Source: JANXQG01 sp963709175 (GTDB lineage Bacteria; Planctomycetota; Planctomycetia; Pirellulales; Thermoguttaceae). Taken from it: a stretch of DNA of 64,000 nt. Shown piece by piece: positions 35,013 through 43,907 of the stretch. Each line of letters starts with the position of its first letter. The stretch's first letter is position 1. Made by a program: the position numbers and the translations under genes. The notes below the pieces were generated by a model. The model saw nothing but the letters and a program-made list of their open reading frames with translations. It searched no databases and had not been told where the DNA came from. The stretch is from positions 432,979 through 496,978 of the forward strand of contig CAVPVK010000013.1 of NCBI GenBank assembly GCA_963709175.1. Direction: 5' to 3'.

Positions 35013-35751
35013 TCAGGCAATCCGCAGGTCGCGGCAAGTCTGCTCGTAACTCGCTTCCAAATCGAGCGGTACCGCCAGGTCTTCCGTCAACCACAGGGGT
35101 AGTCCGGGCAAGGGCAACCCCGGTGCCGCATCTCGGTACCATGTCTCCAACCATCGATACCGCCCGCGCAGGCGCCAGCGGCAGGCGACGGCATAGGTTG
35201 CCGGGGGCGATTCGCCCAGCAAACGGTCCGACCGGCTGATGAGGTCCAGCAGATCGGCGTACAGGTTGGCGTTCCGCGAGGTCACCACGTCCACCAGCAC
35301 CAACGACACGCCTTGCCGCAGCAGCGCACGCGCACTTGGACGTGAATTGGCTGCGATGTTCGGGCCGGTCTTTGTTGGCGGGGCTGATCAGTTCGATCGC
35401 GGCCACCAGGCGTCGGCCGCGCTGGGCGTTGTAAACGCGGACTTCATACTCGTCGAAATCCGACAAGTCGGTTTCCACGGCCAGCGTGGGTTCCACCGGC
35501 GCCCAAACCGCGGCGGCGCCGCCGTTATCGGGCGACGAGTACGATCTCTCCGCCGCGGGTTGCGGTTGTGCCTCGAACGTTGCCACGTCAATCTCCACCT
35601 CCGACCCCAGATGCACGCGGGGACCGGCCTCAAATTGCGGGGGAAGCGTTTTCGCCAACTGCTGGACAATGACCGCCGGCCATTGACCGTGGATTTCTTC
35701 CCAGGATCTGATTTGACTGACCAGCGGATGAAAAGGATCTCGAAGCGGCAC
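35013..35751 (-). CDS. DUF4058 family protein (frameshifted)
   Basis: Protein of about 245 residues of the DUF4058 family, common in cyanobacteria and planctomycetes, with a PD-(D/E)XK-like or Uma2-like appearance but no known function. The N-terminal VPLRDPFHPLVSQIRSWEEIHGQWP matches the planctomycete form, so I place the start at GTG 35751, although the frame stays open further upstream. The core VEPTLAVETDLSDFDEYEVRVY and LVAAIELISPANKDR is followed by a break near 35330 into VSLVLVDVVTSRNANLYADLLDL. The break is probably an indel. Confidence 0.75.
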
Positions 35752-36029
35752 GGCAGGTTGCTCTCTGAGTATGTCTCGCCGAATCCATTTTACCTTACGG
35801 ACCTTACCGAACAAGGCCGGCAATTGGGCCTCGGGCCTCCGACAATGGGCAGCCGCTTGCGTAGCCGGGACCGCGCCATTAAGATGGCTGGCGCTGGGAT
35901 CGCCGGTTCCAACGTGGGCCGGCAGAAAAAACTCTCGCACGAACCCGCGGCGCACGCCATGCCTCTTGACCTGCGCCTCGGGCCAATGCCGATTCCGCTT
36001 TCATGCACCTCGTTAGGAGCCAACTCGAA

Positions 36030-39000
36030 ATGAAAAGCCTGATACTCGCTGCCTTCCTGCTTCTTGCCGCGGCTACGGGTCGCGCCGTCGATGCGACGCT
36101 TTGGGAGATCGGCAAGCCCGATCACAACACGGCCAAGTTCGCCTTGGGGCCCGCCGGCTACAAGTCCTATCGCCAGCCGGCCATGTTCGTGGTCGGTCAC
36201 AGCGACCCGCGCAGCGATTGGCCCTACGTGCAGCCGGGCGTGGTGGACGGCGGTTGGGCGCCCGGCACGCCGCAGACGTTCGAAGTTCTCTTCGCCCTGG
36301 CCGCAGCGCCGCGGGAAAAAAGCACGCTGGAACTCCATTTCGCCGACACCCATTCGCAGGCCCCGCCGCAGCTCCGCGTGGAGATCAATGAACTGGCCAA
36401 AAACTTCCAGACACCGCCGGGCGGGGGCGACGCCTCGGTCTTCGGGCAACCGGACAAGGGCCGTCCTTGCACGATTTGCTTGGAAGCCCCGGCGGGGACC
36501 TTGAAGGCCGGCCTGAACCGCGTGGCAGTTACCACACTGACCGGCTCGTGGGTGCTGTGGGACGCCGTGCGCTTCGTCGCGCCCGCGGACACGCGGCTGA
36601 CCGCCGTTGAAGACTTCGTCGTGCCGTCGCCCGGCCAGCATGTCGAGCAATTGGTCTGGCATGACGGGCAGGCCGTGCAACCAGTGGCCCTGCGGATCTT
36701 TCACGCCGGCACGGCGAGCGAAGCGGATGTGCGGATCGGCAATCGGCCGCCGCAGAGGATCCATCTCCACAGCGGCCTGCAAGACGTAGAGTGCCTCGCG
36801 CCGCCGGTGGAAAAGAACGAAACGCTGCCGGTAGCCCTCTCGGTCGGCTCCGGCAGTCCCCTGCGGTCGGAGGTTTCGTTGCGGCCCGTGCGGAAGTGGG
36901 AGGTCTATATCCTCATGCACTCGCATAACGACATCGGCTATACCGACATCCAGCCCAACATCGCCAAGAAGCAGGCCCACAACGTCGTGCGCGCCCTGGA
37001 GTTGATCGAAAAAACCAAGGACTACCCGCCCGGCGCGCGGTTCAAATGGAACCTGGAAGTGCTCATGCCTTACGAGGACTTCCGTCCGGTCGCCACCGCC
37101 GAGCAGATGCGGCAGTTCGAGCGGGCAGTCCGCGACGGTTTTATCGGCGTCGATGCGATGTATGCCAACCTGCTGACGGGCGTTTGCCGCGGCGAAGAGT
37201 TGCTGCGGCAATTCACTTTCGCCACGGCCCTGGGGCGGCGGTGCGGCGTGAAGGTCGATTCGATGTCCATCAGCGACGTGCCCGGGCTGACCTGGGGCGT
37301 GGTGCCCGCCCTGGCCCAGAACGGCGTGAAGTATATCTCCGACGGCCCGAACTACCTCGATCGCATCGGCTACGCGCGGGTCACCTGGGAAGACAAGCCG
37401 TTCTGGTGGGTTGGCCCGGACGGCCACGAGAAAGTGCTTTACTGGGCCCCGTACTTCGGCTACGCCTTCGGCCACACCATCGATCACGTGACCGACGCGG
37501 TGCAGACCGATTTGCGGCACCTGGTGGCGGAGCACTATCCCTACGACATTGTGCAGATGCGGTGGTCGAAGGGCGACAACGGCCTCCCGGACGAGCGGGT
37601 CATGGACGAGGTCCGCCAGTGGAACGCCCGGCATGCCTATCCGCGGCTGATCATCGCCACGACGAGCGAGATGTTTCACGCCTTCCAAGAGCGTTACGGC
37701 GACAAGCTGCCGACCTTCCGCGGCGACTTCACGCCCTATTGGGAAGACGGCGCCGCCTCCGGAGCGGCGGAGACCGCGATCAACCGCCATACGGCCGACC
37801 GCCTCTCGCAGGCGGAAACGCTCTGGGCGCTTCGCGGCGCCGGGCCCTATCCGGCGAGCGATTTCGCCGCCGCTTGGAAGAACGTGGCCCTTTGGAGCGA
37901 GCATACGTGGGGCGCTTACAACAGCATCAGCGAGCCCAACCTGCCCTTCGTCAAGACGCAGTGGAAATTCAAGCAGGCTTGGGCCCTCGACGCCCAGCGG
38001 CAATCGCGGAAACTCATGGCGCAGGCCCTCGGAGCCGGCGCCGGCGACTCGGGCGGGAAGCCGTCCGAGTTCGACGTCTTCAACACCTCTTCGTGGCCGC
38101 GGACGGGCCTGGTCAAGCTGCCCAAGCGGATCGAGGGCAACAGCGTTTGCGACCAACAAGGGCGGCCCGTGCCGAGCCAGCGATTGAGCGGCGGAGAATT
38201 GGCTTTCCTGGCCAGCGACGTGCCCCCGCTGGGCGCGAAGCGATACACCGTCGAGGCAGCCGCGCCCGCTGGCGGCGACGCCCATGCCGGAGGCAATTCC
38301 CTCACCACGCCACTGCTGAGTGTTAAGGTGAACGAAACGACCGGTGCGATCGCGAGCCTGAAACGGGCGGGCATCGACGTGGAACTGGCCGCCGGTCCGA
38401 TCAACGGCTACGCCTATCTGCCCGGCGGCAATGTGAAAGACGCCAAGCCCAATGGCACGGCCAAGGTCGTCGTCAAGGAGAAAGGCCCCTTGGTGGCCTC
38501 GCTGGCAATCGAATCCGACGCCCCCGGCTGCCGCAAACTCGTCCGCGAGGTCCGCGTGATCGACGGGCTGGACCGTGTGGAGCTGATCGATACAGTCGAC
38601 AAACTTCCGGTCCGCGCAATCGAAGGCGTGCACTTCGGCTTCTCCTTCAACGTGCCCAACCCTGAGGTCCGCATCAACAGCGCCTATGCCGTCACTCGCC
38701 CCGAAAAAGACCAGATCCCCGGTGCGTGTAAGAATTGGTTCTCGGTGGAGCGCTGGGTCGATGTCTCCAACGACCGCTACGGCATGACCTGGGTGACCGC
38801 CGACGCGCCGCTGGTGGAACTCGGCGGGCTGACGGCGAACCTGCCGCGTGAGCAGCCGAACCCCAACGCCTACCTGAAGCACATCCAGCCTTCGGCGGCG
38901 CTCTACTCCTGGGCCCTGAATAATCATTGGGAGACGAACTACCGTGCCGACCAGGAAGGCGTAGTCCGCTTCCACTACTATCTCCATCCGCACGCGGCCT

Positions 39001-39341
39001 ACGACGCCGCGGCCGCCGCCCGTTTCGGCATCGAGACGACCGAGCCGCTGGTGGCAGTGGCAGCGGCGGGGCCGCAACCGCTGGCCTCGCGGTTGCGAGT
39101 GGAGCCGGCCGACGTGTTGGTCACCGCGTTGAAGCCCAGCGACGACGGCAAGGCCATGATCGTGCGGCTTTACGGGGCCTCCGGCCAGGCGCGGCAAGCC
39201 CGGCTGACCTGGTCGGATCCGCGGCCGAGTTCGCTCCGCCTGAGCGATGCCAGCGAACAGCCCGGCGCAGAGGCCGGCGATTCCGTGGAGGTGCCCGGCT
39301 GGGGCATCGTCACATTAAGGGCCGAAACGGGCAGCAGGTAG
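36030..39341 (+). CDS. Secreted GH38 alpha-mannosidase with N-terminal PL4-type beta domain
   Basis: Exported glycoside hydrolase of 1103 residues. After the signal peptide (LILAAFLLLAAATGRA), residues about 20-190 have the fold pattern of the rhamnogalacturonan lyase C-terminal (CBM-like) domain: LWEIGKPDHNTAKFAL, VGHSDPRSDWPYVQPG, LVEINEL-type strand and SWVLWDAVRF. The GH38 catalytic part starts with MHSHNDIGYTD (zinc His297) and has SISDVPGLTWG (candidate nucleophile Asp416) and WSEHTWGAYNS with a zinc His, then the long beta-rich C-terminal. It probably removes alpha-mannose from external glycans. I use ATG 36030, preceded by TAGGAG, instead of 36003, because the signal peptide begins there. 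No frameshift in 3.3 kb. Confidence 0.9.
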   Translation: MKSLILAAFLLLAAATGRAVDATLWEIGKPDHNTAKFALGPAGYKSYRQPAMFVVGHSDPRSDWPYVQPGVVDGGWAPGTPQTFEVLFALAAAPREKSTLELHFADTHSQAPPQLRVEINELAKNFQTPPGGGDASVFGQPDKGRPCTICLEAPAGTLKAGLNRVAVTTLTGSWVLWDAVRFVAPADTRLTAVEDFVVPSPGQHVEQLVWHDGQAVQPVALRIFHAGTASEADVRIGNRPPQRIHLHSGLQDVECLAPPVEKNETLPVALSVGSGSPLRSEVSLRPVRKWEVYILMHSHNDIGYTDIQPNIAKKQAHNVVRALELIEKTKDYPPGARFKWNLEVLMPYEDFRPVATAEQMRQFERAVRDGFIGVDAMYANLLTGVCRGEELLRQFTFATALGRRCGVKVDSMSISDVPGLTWGVVPALAQNGVKYISDGPNYLDRIGYARVTWEDKPFWWVGPDGHEKVLYWAPYFGYAFGHTIDHVTDAVQTDLRHLVAEHYPYDIVQMRWSKGDNGLPDERVMDEVRQWNARHAYPRLIIATTSEMFHAFQERYGDKLPTFRGDFTPYWEDGAASGAAETAINRHTADRLSQAETLWALRGAGPYPASDFAAAWKNVALWSEHTWGAYNSISEPNLPFVKTQWKFKQAWALDAQRQSRKLMAQALGAGAGDSGGKPSEFDVFNTSSWPRTGLVKLPKRIEGNSVCDQQGRPVPSQRLSGGELAFLASDVPPLGAKRYTVEAAAPAGGDAHAGGNSLTTPLLSVKVNETTGAIASLKRAGIDVELAAGPINGYAYLPGGNVKDAKPNGTAKVVVKEKGPLVASLAIESDAPGCRKLVREVRVIDGLDRVELIDTVDKLPVRAIEGVHFGFSFNVPNPEVRINSAYAVTRPEKDQIPGACKNWFSVERWVDVSNDRYGMTWVTADAPLVELGGLTANLPREQPNPNAYLKHIQPSAALYSWALNNHWETNYRADQEGVVRFHYYLHPHAAYDAAAAARFGIETTEPLVAVAAAGPQPLASRLRVEPADVLVTALKPSDDGKAMIVRLYGASGQARQARLTWSDPRPSSLRLSDASEQPGAEAGDSVEVPGWGIVTLRAETGSR

Positions 39342-39572
39342 GGTTTGAACCCGGCGGGTGCCCCTGTCCGAGTCGCCTGCATCAGCACGGGCACGCTAAT
39401 AAATTGGCCCGCAACAGGATTTTTTGGCCTGACCGATAAAGGCCGCCGCGGCCGGGCCGTGAAAGCCGTTGGCCGCCATTTGCCCTTGCCTACCTATTAA
39501 GATTCATGGGTGGCGGCTTGTTCTAGAATGCCGTCGCCTTGATCGATCGGCATCCCGCAGGAGATTCCCAGC

Positions 39573-40034
39573 ATGAGCGCCTCACCTACCCAACCCATGC
39601 CGCAACCAGACCAGGTCAGGGTCGCGCACCGCTACCGAGTATTGATCGTCGACGATACGCAGGCATCCTCGCTCATCCTCGGCAAGTTGCTCGAAAAGCT
39701 GGGGCAGACAGTTTGCATAGCCCGCGACGCCGCAGCCGCGCTAAACCACGTGGAAACGGATCGGCCCGATCTTATTATTTCAGATATCAGCATGCCGATC
39801 ATCGATGGCTTCGCACTCGCCAGGCGTCTTCGGCTGAACCCTGCGTTAAATGAGACTGTGCTTGCGGCGCTCACCGGCTATGAGCAAGAAAGCGACAAGG
39901 ATCGTGCCAAAGAGGCGGGCTTCGATCACTATCTTGTAAAACCTGTTGGCCTGAGTCGCCTCCAAGACCTTCTGGCATGTCTGCCCGCCCGAGCTGGGAT
40001 CGCTGCCGATCCCAAAGCGCCGGCCGAGGAATGA
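39573..40034 (+). CDS. Single-domain response regulator
   Basis: A 153-residue receiver domain with no output domain. It has VLIVDDTQASS for the acidic pocket, LIISDISMPIIDG with acceptor Asp71, AALTGYEQESD for the switch, and HYLVKPVGLS for the Lys. The first 20 residues and the last 15 are low complexity. It lies 233 nt before the stressosome operon on the same strand and may be a phosphate sink or target of the hybrid kinase at the operon end; that link is inferred from proximity. Confidence 0.9.
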   Translation: MSASPTQPMPQPDQVRVAHRYRVLIVDDTQASSLILGKLLEKLGQTVCIARDAAAALNHVETDRPDLIISDISMPIIDGFALARRLRLNPALNETVLAALTGYEQESDKDRAKEAGFDHYLVKPVGLSRLQDLLACLPARAGIAADPKAPAEE

Positions 40035-40267
40035 CTTCAGGGCTGCAGCCGTAAGTTCAATCGGTGATTTGTCTTACGGCGCTACGAATAGCCCTCTAAC
40101 CATCCCGCAATTAAGTCCGAATTCCAAGCGACAGGCACTTGATGATTGAAGATTGCTTTTCTAGAATACCCCAATTCAAAAATGAACTTTCCATGTTCCG
40201 CCGCAAAGCCAAGGGGAATTGCGGTTCAGGTTTAATGCCGGTCCATTATCTTTTGAAAGGCTGAAGC

Positions 40268-41128
40268 ATGGCCATAGGGACAGCGGGCGTCGCTGCCGTT
40301 TTAAAGAAATATGAAAATGATCTGTTGGCCGACTGGATCAAGGATCTTAAATCCGGCGGAGCGGGTAAGGAAAGCCGCATCCATGAGGCGGAGCTTTTCT
40401 CACAGGCCAAGGAATTCGTCGGCCTTTTGCAACAGGCCGCGCAGCGTGGCGATCCGGCAAATTTCAAGCTTCCGGAAATGCAGGCAATCGGTCAGTTTCT
40501 TGAAGGGATTTCCCGTTCGCGCGTGGCTCAAGGATTTAGTTCCGATGAGACCGCGACCTTCGTGTTTTCCTTCAAGCGGCCCTTGTTCTCTCGCCTTCGC
40601 GCCGAATTCGGCCACGACGCCGAGGCATTTGCCGAGGAAACGTGGATCGCATCGGAATTGCTGGATAGAATGGGAATGCTGACCATTCGGGCCTTCCAGA
40701 AATCTCGCGAAGAGGTCATTGGCCGACAGCAAGAGGAATTGCTTGAGCTTTCCACGCCCGTCGTCAAGTTGTGGGACGGGATTCTGGCACTCCCCATGAT
40801 CGGTACGCTGGACAGCGCTCGCACGCAAATCGTGATGGAGTCCCTGCTGCAGAAAATTGTTGAAACCGGCTCGGAGACCGCCATTATTGACATTACGGGC
40901 GTGCCCACCGTCGACACCCTGGTAGCGCAGCACTTGCTGAAAACCGTCACCGCGATCCGGCTCATGGGGGCTGATTGCATTATTAGCGGCGTCAGGCCGC
41001 AGATCGCGCAAACCATCGTCCATCTGGGCGTTGACCTTCAAGGTGTTACCACAAAAGCCACGTTGGCTGACGCCCTCGCCGTGGCGCTGAAGCGCACGGG
41101 GTATTCCATATCCAAGGCGAAAGCCTGA
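40268..41128 (+). CDS. rsbR: Stressosome scaffold/sensor RsbR
   Basis: A 286-residue RsbR paralogue. The N-terminal 150 residues form a helical, globin-like sensory domain (VLKKYENDLLADWIKDL to IRAFQKSREEVIGRQQEE). The C-terminal STAS domain has LSTPVVKLWDGILALPMIGTLD, IIDITGVPTVDTLVAQHLL and VRPQIAQTIVHLGVDL. Both threonines known to be phosphorylated in the family align here, in the MIGT (Thr180) and VDT (Thr217) motifs. In the 1.8-MDa stressosome RsbR and RsbS hold RsbT until stress. It is the first gene of a six-gene block, with GAAAGG upstream of the ATG. Confidence 0.95.
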   Translation: MAIGTAGVAAVLKKYENDLLADWIKDLKSGGAGKESRIHEAELFSQAKEFVGLLQQAAQRGDPANFKLPEMQAIGQFLEGISRSRVAQGFSSDETATFVFSFKRPLFSRLRAEFGHDAEAFAEETWIASELLDRMGMLTIRAFQKSREEVIGRQQEELLELSTPVVKLWDGILALPMIGTLDSARTQIVMESLLQKIVETGSETAIIDITGVPTVDTLVAQHLLKTVTAIRLMGADCIISGVRPQIAQTIVHLGVDLQGVTTKATLADALAVALKRTGYSISKAKA

Positions 41129-41144
41129 AAGAGAGGCTGTTGCC

Positions 41145-41510
41145 GTGGACCGGATACCAATATTGCGAATGGGCGATTTTCTGCTGGTCACCATTCAGGT
41201 CGACATGCACGATCAACTTGCCCTCACCCTGCAAGACGATCTGACTGGGCAGATCGCCAAAACCGGGGCCAAAGGCGTGCTGATCGATATTTCCGCCTTG
41301 GACATGGTCGATTCCTTCATCGGTCGCCTGATTGCCAATATGTCCAGCATGGCGAGCATACTGGGCGCCCAGATCGTGGTTGTCGGCATGCAACCTGCTG
41401 TGGCAATCACGCTCGTCGAACTTGGCATGTCACTGCAGGGAGTGAAAACGGCGCTTAACGTGGACCGCGGCATGGAGCATTTGCGGAATTCAATGCACAC
41501 CGCGGAGTGA
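41145..41510 (+). CDS. rsbS: Stressosome core protein RsbS
   Basis: A 121-residue single STAS domain. It shows VRMGDFLLVTIQ-like strand 1, LIDISALDMVDSFIGRLIANM with Ser57 at the position phosphorylated by RsbT in the family, and GMQPAVAITLVELGM at the end. RsbS is the minimal scaffold partner of RsbR. It lies 16 nt after rsbR and 4 nt before rsbT, which supports co-translation in fixed ratios. Confidence 0.95.
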   Translation: MDRIPILRMGDFLLVTIQVDMHDQLALTLQDDLTGQIAKTGAKGVLIDISALDMVDSFIGRLIANMSSMASILGAQIVVVGMQPAVAITLVELGMSLQGVKTALNVDRGMEHLRNSMHTAE

Positions 41511-41514
41511 GACG

Positions 41515-41919
41515 ATGGCAGACTTGGAAAGCGGCACCCTGGCGATCCGAACCGAACAGGATATTGTGATGGTGCGGCAAATGGTTCGAAAACTCTCACA
41601 AGGGTCCGCTTTTAGCCTGGTCGATCAAACCAAGATCGTCACCGCAGCCAGCGAGTTGGCACGCAATACCCTGGTTTACGGCGGAGGCGGCGAACTTCAA
41701 TGGACCTTGCTCTCCGACGGCGGTCGCAAGGGCGTTCGCCTCGCATTTTGCGACAAAGGGCCGGGAATTGCCAACCTCGAATTGGCAATGATGGACGGGT
41801 GGACCTCCGGCAAGGGGCTGGGAATGGGGCTTTCCGGCGCCAAGCGGCTGGTAAATGAATTTGAAATCGAAAGCCAACTCGGCCAGGGCACGCGGGTCGT
41901 GATTACTCGCTGGAAATGA
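41515..41919 (+). CDS. rsbT: Stressosome kinase/switch protein RsbT
   Basis: A 134-residue GHKL-type protein serine/threonine kinase. N box ASELARNTLVYGGGG, G1 box FCDKGPGIANL, and lid/G2 GKGLGMGLSGAKRLVNEF are intact. RsbT phosphorylates RsbS and RsbR in the stressosome and, once released, activates a downstream partner. In Bacillus that partner is the phosphatase RsbU, which is not present here. Its stop overlaps the next start by 4 nt (ATGA). Confidence 0.96.
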   Translation: MADLESGTLAIRTEQDIVMVRQMVRKLSQGSAFSLVDQTKIVTAASELARNTLVYGGGGELQWTLLSDGGRKGVRLAFCDKGPGIANLELAMMDGWTSGKGLGMGLSGAKRLVNEFEIESQLGQGTRVVITRWK

Positions 41920-42977
41920 GGCATCAGGGATTCGCCGCGATGTTTGGGCAGCTTGCCGTCCCCATCTCCGATTCCAGTCAAATTGGCGACGTCCGGCGGC
42001 AAGCGCAACGCCTTGCCCGCGAGGTCGGGTTCAGCGAATCCGACTGCGGCAAGGCCGCGATCGTGGCGACCGAGCTGGCGACGAATATCTCGCGCTATGC
42101 GACCGCCGGCGAGATTCTGCTGAGATCGTTCGACGTCATCGGAACCAGGGGAGTCGAAGTACTGGCGATAGATCGCGGGCCCGGCATGGCGGATGTTCCA
42201 CGCTGCTTGGAGGACGGGTTCTCTACGGGAGGTACGGCCGGAGAGGGGCTCGGTGCGGTACGCCGGTTGTCGAGCGAATTTGATGTCTTTTCCTCACGGC
42301 CGTCCGGTACGGTCGTTCTGGCTCGCCTCGAGGTCCCGCAGCAATCGAGTCGCTCGTCAAGGAGGTTCGCTTGGGGTACAATCAACCTCCCGGCGCCGAG
42401 AGAGCAAGCGGTCGGCGACACGTGGCGAATCGCGGAGCGGCAGTCGGAATTGGCGCTGTTGATTGCCGACGGTTTGGGCCATGGGCCGCTGGCCGCCGAG
42501 GCGGCCCACACCGCCGCGGCCGCATTTGACGAGGATCCATTCTTGCCGCTATCGGAGTATTTTACCGCTGCCGATCGCCGCATGCGGGCAACGCGAGGCG
42601 CTGCCGTTGCGGTTGCCCGCGTCAAGGCGTCGCGCGAAGTTCTCGAATACGCGGGCGTGGGAAATATCGCGGGCACCCTGCGCTCGTTCGGAGATTCCAA
42701 GGGCCGCGGACTGCTATCGCACAACGGCACGGTCGGGGCCGCCATGCGCAAAGTCGTGGCCATCGACGTCGAGTGCCCCAGGCAGGCGTTGCTCATCATG
42801 CACTCCGACGGGCTGAAATCCCACTGGTCTCTGGACGCATATCCCGGTCTTCTCGCGCGGCACCCGGCCCTCGTTGCCTCCGTTCTGTACCGCGATTTCT
42901 GCCGCGGCAACGACGACGTGACCGTGCTCGCCGTGCGATTTTCTTCCGGCGATGAAGACCTCACCTGGCCTAAATGA
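41916..42977 (+). CDS. RsbT/RsbW-like ATPase fused to SpoIIE/PP2C phosphatase (RsbX-like)
   Basis: A 353-residue fusion. N-terminal residues 10-135 form a second GHKL ATPase (IVATELATNISRYA, AIDRGPGMADV, GEGLGAVRRLSSEF). The C-terminal 200 residues are a PP2C-type SpoIIE phosphatase with the metal-binding aspartates in LIADGLGHGPLAAE, MHSDGLKSHW and GNDDVTVLAVR. RsbX-like phosphatases reset the stressosome by dephosphorylating RsbS and RsbR. The ATPase half may bind the same targets or compete with RsbT. The ATGA overlaps at both ends (with rsbT and with the kinase gene) suggest fixed co-translation. Known in gammaproteobacterial and alphaproteobacterial rsb modules; I infer the same role. 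Confidence 0.9.
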   Translation: MRHQGFAAMFGQLAVPISDSSQIGDVRRQAQRLAREVGFSESDCGKAAIVATELATNISRYATAGEILLRSFDVIGTRGVEVLAIDRGPGMADVPRCLEDGFSTGGTAGEGLGAVRRLSSEFDVFSSRPSGTVVLARLEVPQQSSRSSRRFAWGTINLPAPREQAVGDTWRIAERQSELALLIADGLGHGPLAAEAAHTAAAAFDEDPFLPLSEYFTAADRRMRATRGAAVAVARVKASREVLEYAGVGNIAGTLRSFGDSKGRGLLSHNGTVGAAMRKVVAIDVECPRQALLIMHSDGLKSHWSLDAYPGLLARHPALVASVLYRDFCRGNDDVTVLAVRFSSGDEDLTWPK

Positions 42978-43903
42978 TGTCAAAGCAGATGGTTCCTTCG
43001 GATAGGGCGGGCCTGGAACAGGAGAACGCCGATTTGCGCGCCGAATGCCTGCGCTATGCCCAGCAGGTCGAGGCCCTCCGCACCGAATTGGCGGAAACCA
43101 ATCGAGGCGTCGTGGCGCTCTATTCGGAGCTTGACGTCCAGGCGGCTTCGCTGCGCGAAGCGACCGCGCTGAAGAGCCGATTCTTGTCGTACATGAGCCA
43201 CGAATTTCGCACGCCGCTCGGCTCCATCCGCAGCATTGCACGGCTCTTGCTCGATCGCATGGACGGTCCGCTGACCGACGAACAGGAAAAGCAGATCCAT
43301 TTTGTCCAGAATTCCGCGATCGAGCTCACGGAGATGGTCAACGATCTGCTTGACCTTGCGAAAATCGAAGCGGGCCGGATCAGTATTTCGCCCGAATGGT
43401 TCGCCATGGTGGACCTCTTCGCGGCCCTGCGCGGCATGTTCAAGCCGCTGCTTACGACGTCCAAGGTCTCATTGATTTTTGAGGAACCGGTCGATCTACC
43501 CCCGATTTACACCGACCATAAAAAACTCTCGCAAATCCTCCGCAATTTCATTTCCAACGCCCTCAAATTCACCGTCCAAGGGGAAGTCCGCGTCGCCGCC
43601 CGTCACTGCGCCCCCGAGCAGGTCAGCTTTTCGGTCTCCGACAGCGGGATTGGAATTGCCGAAGAGCATCAATCCGCCATCTTCCATGACTTCGTTCAAG
43701 TCGATTCGCCGCTGCAGAAGAGATTTCGCGGCACCGGGCTGGGCCTGGCCATAAGCCGAAAAATTGCCGAGATTCTTGGCGGCAGCGTGAGCATGACGAG
43801 CAAACTCGGCGTCGGTTCGACTTTTTTCGTAACGATTCCAACCCGCTTTGCCGACTCGGACAAGCCCGCCCAGGCTGTAGCCAACCTTGATTCGGAGTCC
43901 TAG
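42974..43903 (+). CDS. Soluble histidine kinase linked to stressosome operon
   Basis: A 309-residue kinase with no membrane or PAS domain. An N-terminal coiled coil (LEQENADLRAECLRYAQQVEALR...) leads into HisKA MSHEFRTPLGSIRS (His76) and HATPase with NFISNALKFT, SDSGIGIAEEH and GTGLGLAISRKI. Lack of a sensory domain suggests that it takes its signal from another protein, presumably the released RsbT or the ATPase-phosphatase with which its gene overlaps by 4 nt. This is an inference from gene order. Confidence 0.93.
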   Translation: MMSKQMVPSDRAGLEQENADLRAECLRYAQQVEALRTELAETNRGVVALYSELDVQAASLREATALKSRFLSYMSHEFRTPLGSIRSIARLLLDRMDGPLTDEQEKQIHFVQNSAIELTEMVNDLLDLAKIEAGRISISPEWFAMVDLFAALRGMFKPLLTTSKVSLIFEEPVDLPPIYTDHKKLSQILRNFISNALKFTVQGEVRVAARHCAPEQVSFSVSDSGIGIAEEHQSAIFHDFVQVDSPLQKRFRGTGLGLAISRKIAEILGGSVSMTSKLGVGSTFFVTIPTRFADSDKPAQAVANLDSES

Positions 43904-43907
43904 CCGC

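Noticed and set aside
35790..39197. 1135-codon minus-strand frame opposite the GH38 gene
   Set aside because: Composition (His, Arg, Gly, Val rich, no hydrophobic core pattern) is that of an antisense shadow, while the plus strand has an unbroken GH38 protein with signal peptide and catalytic motifs.
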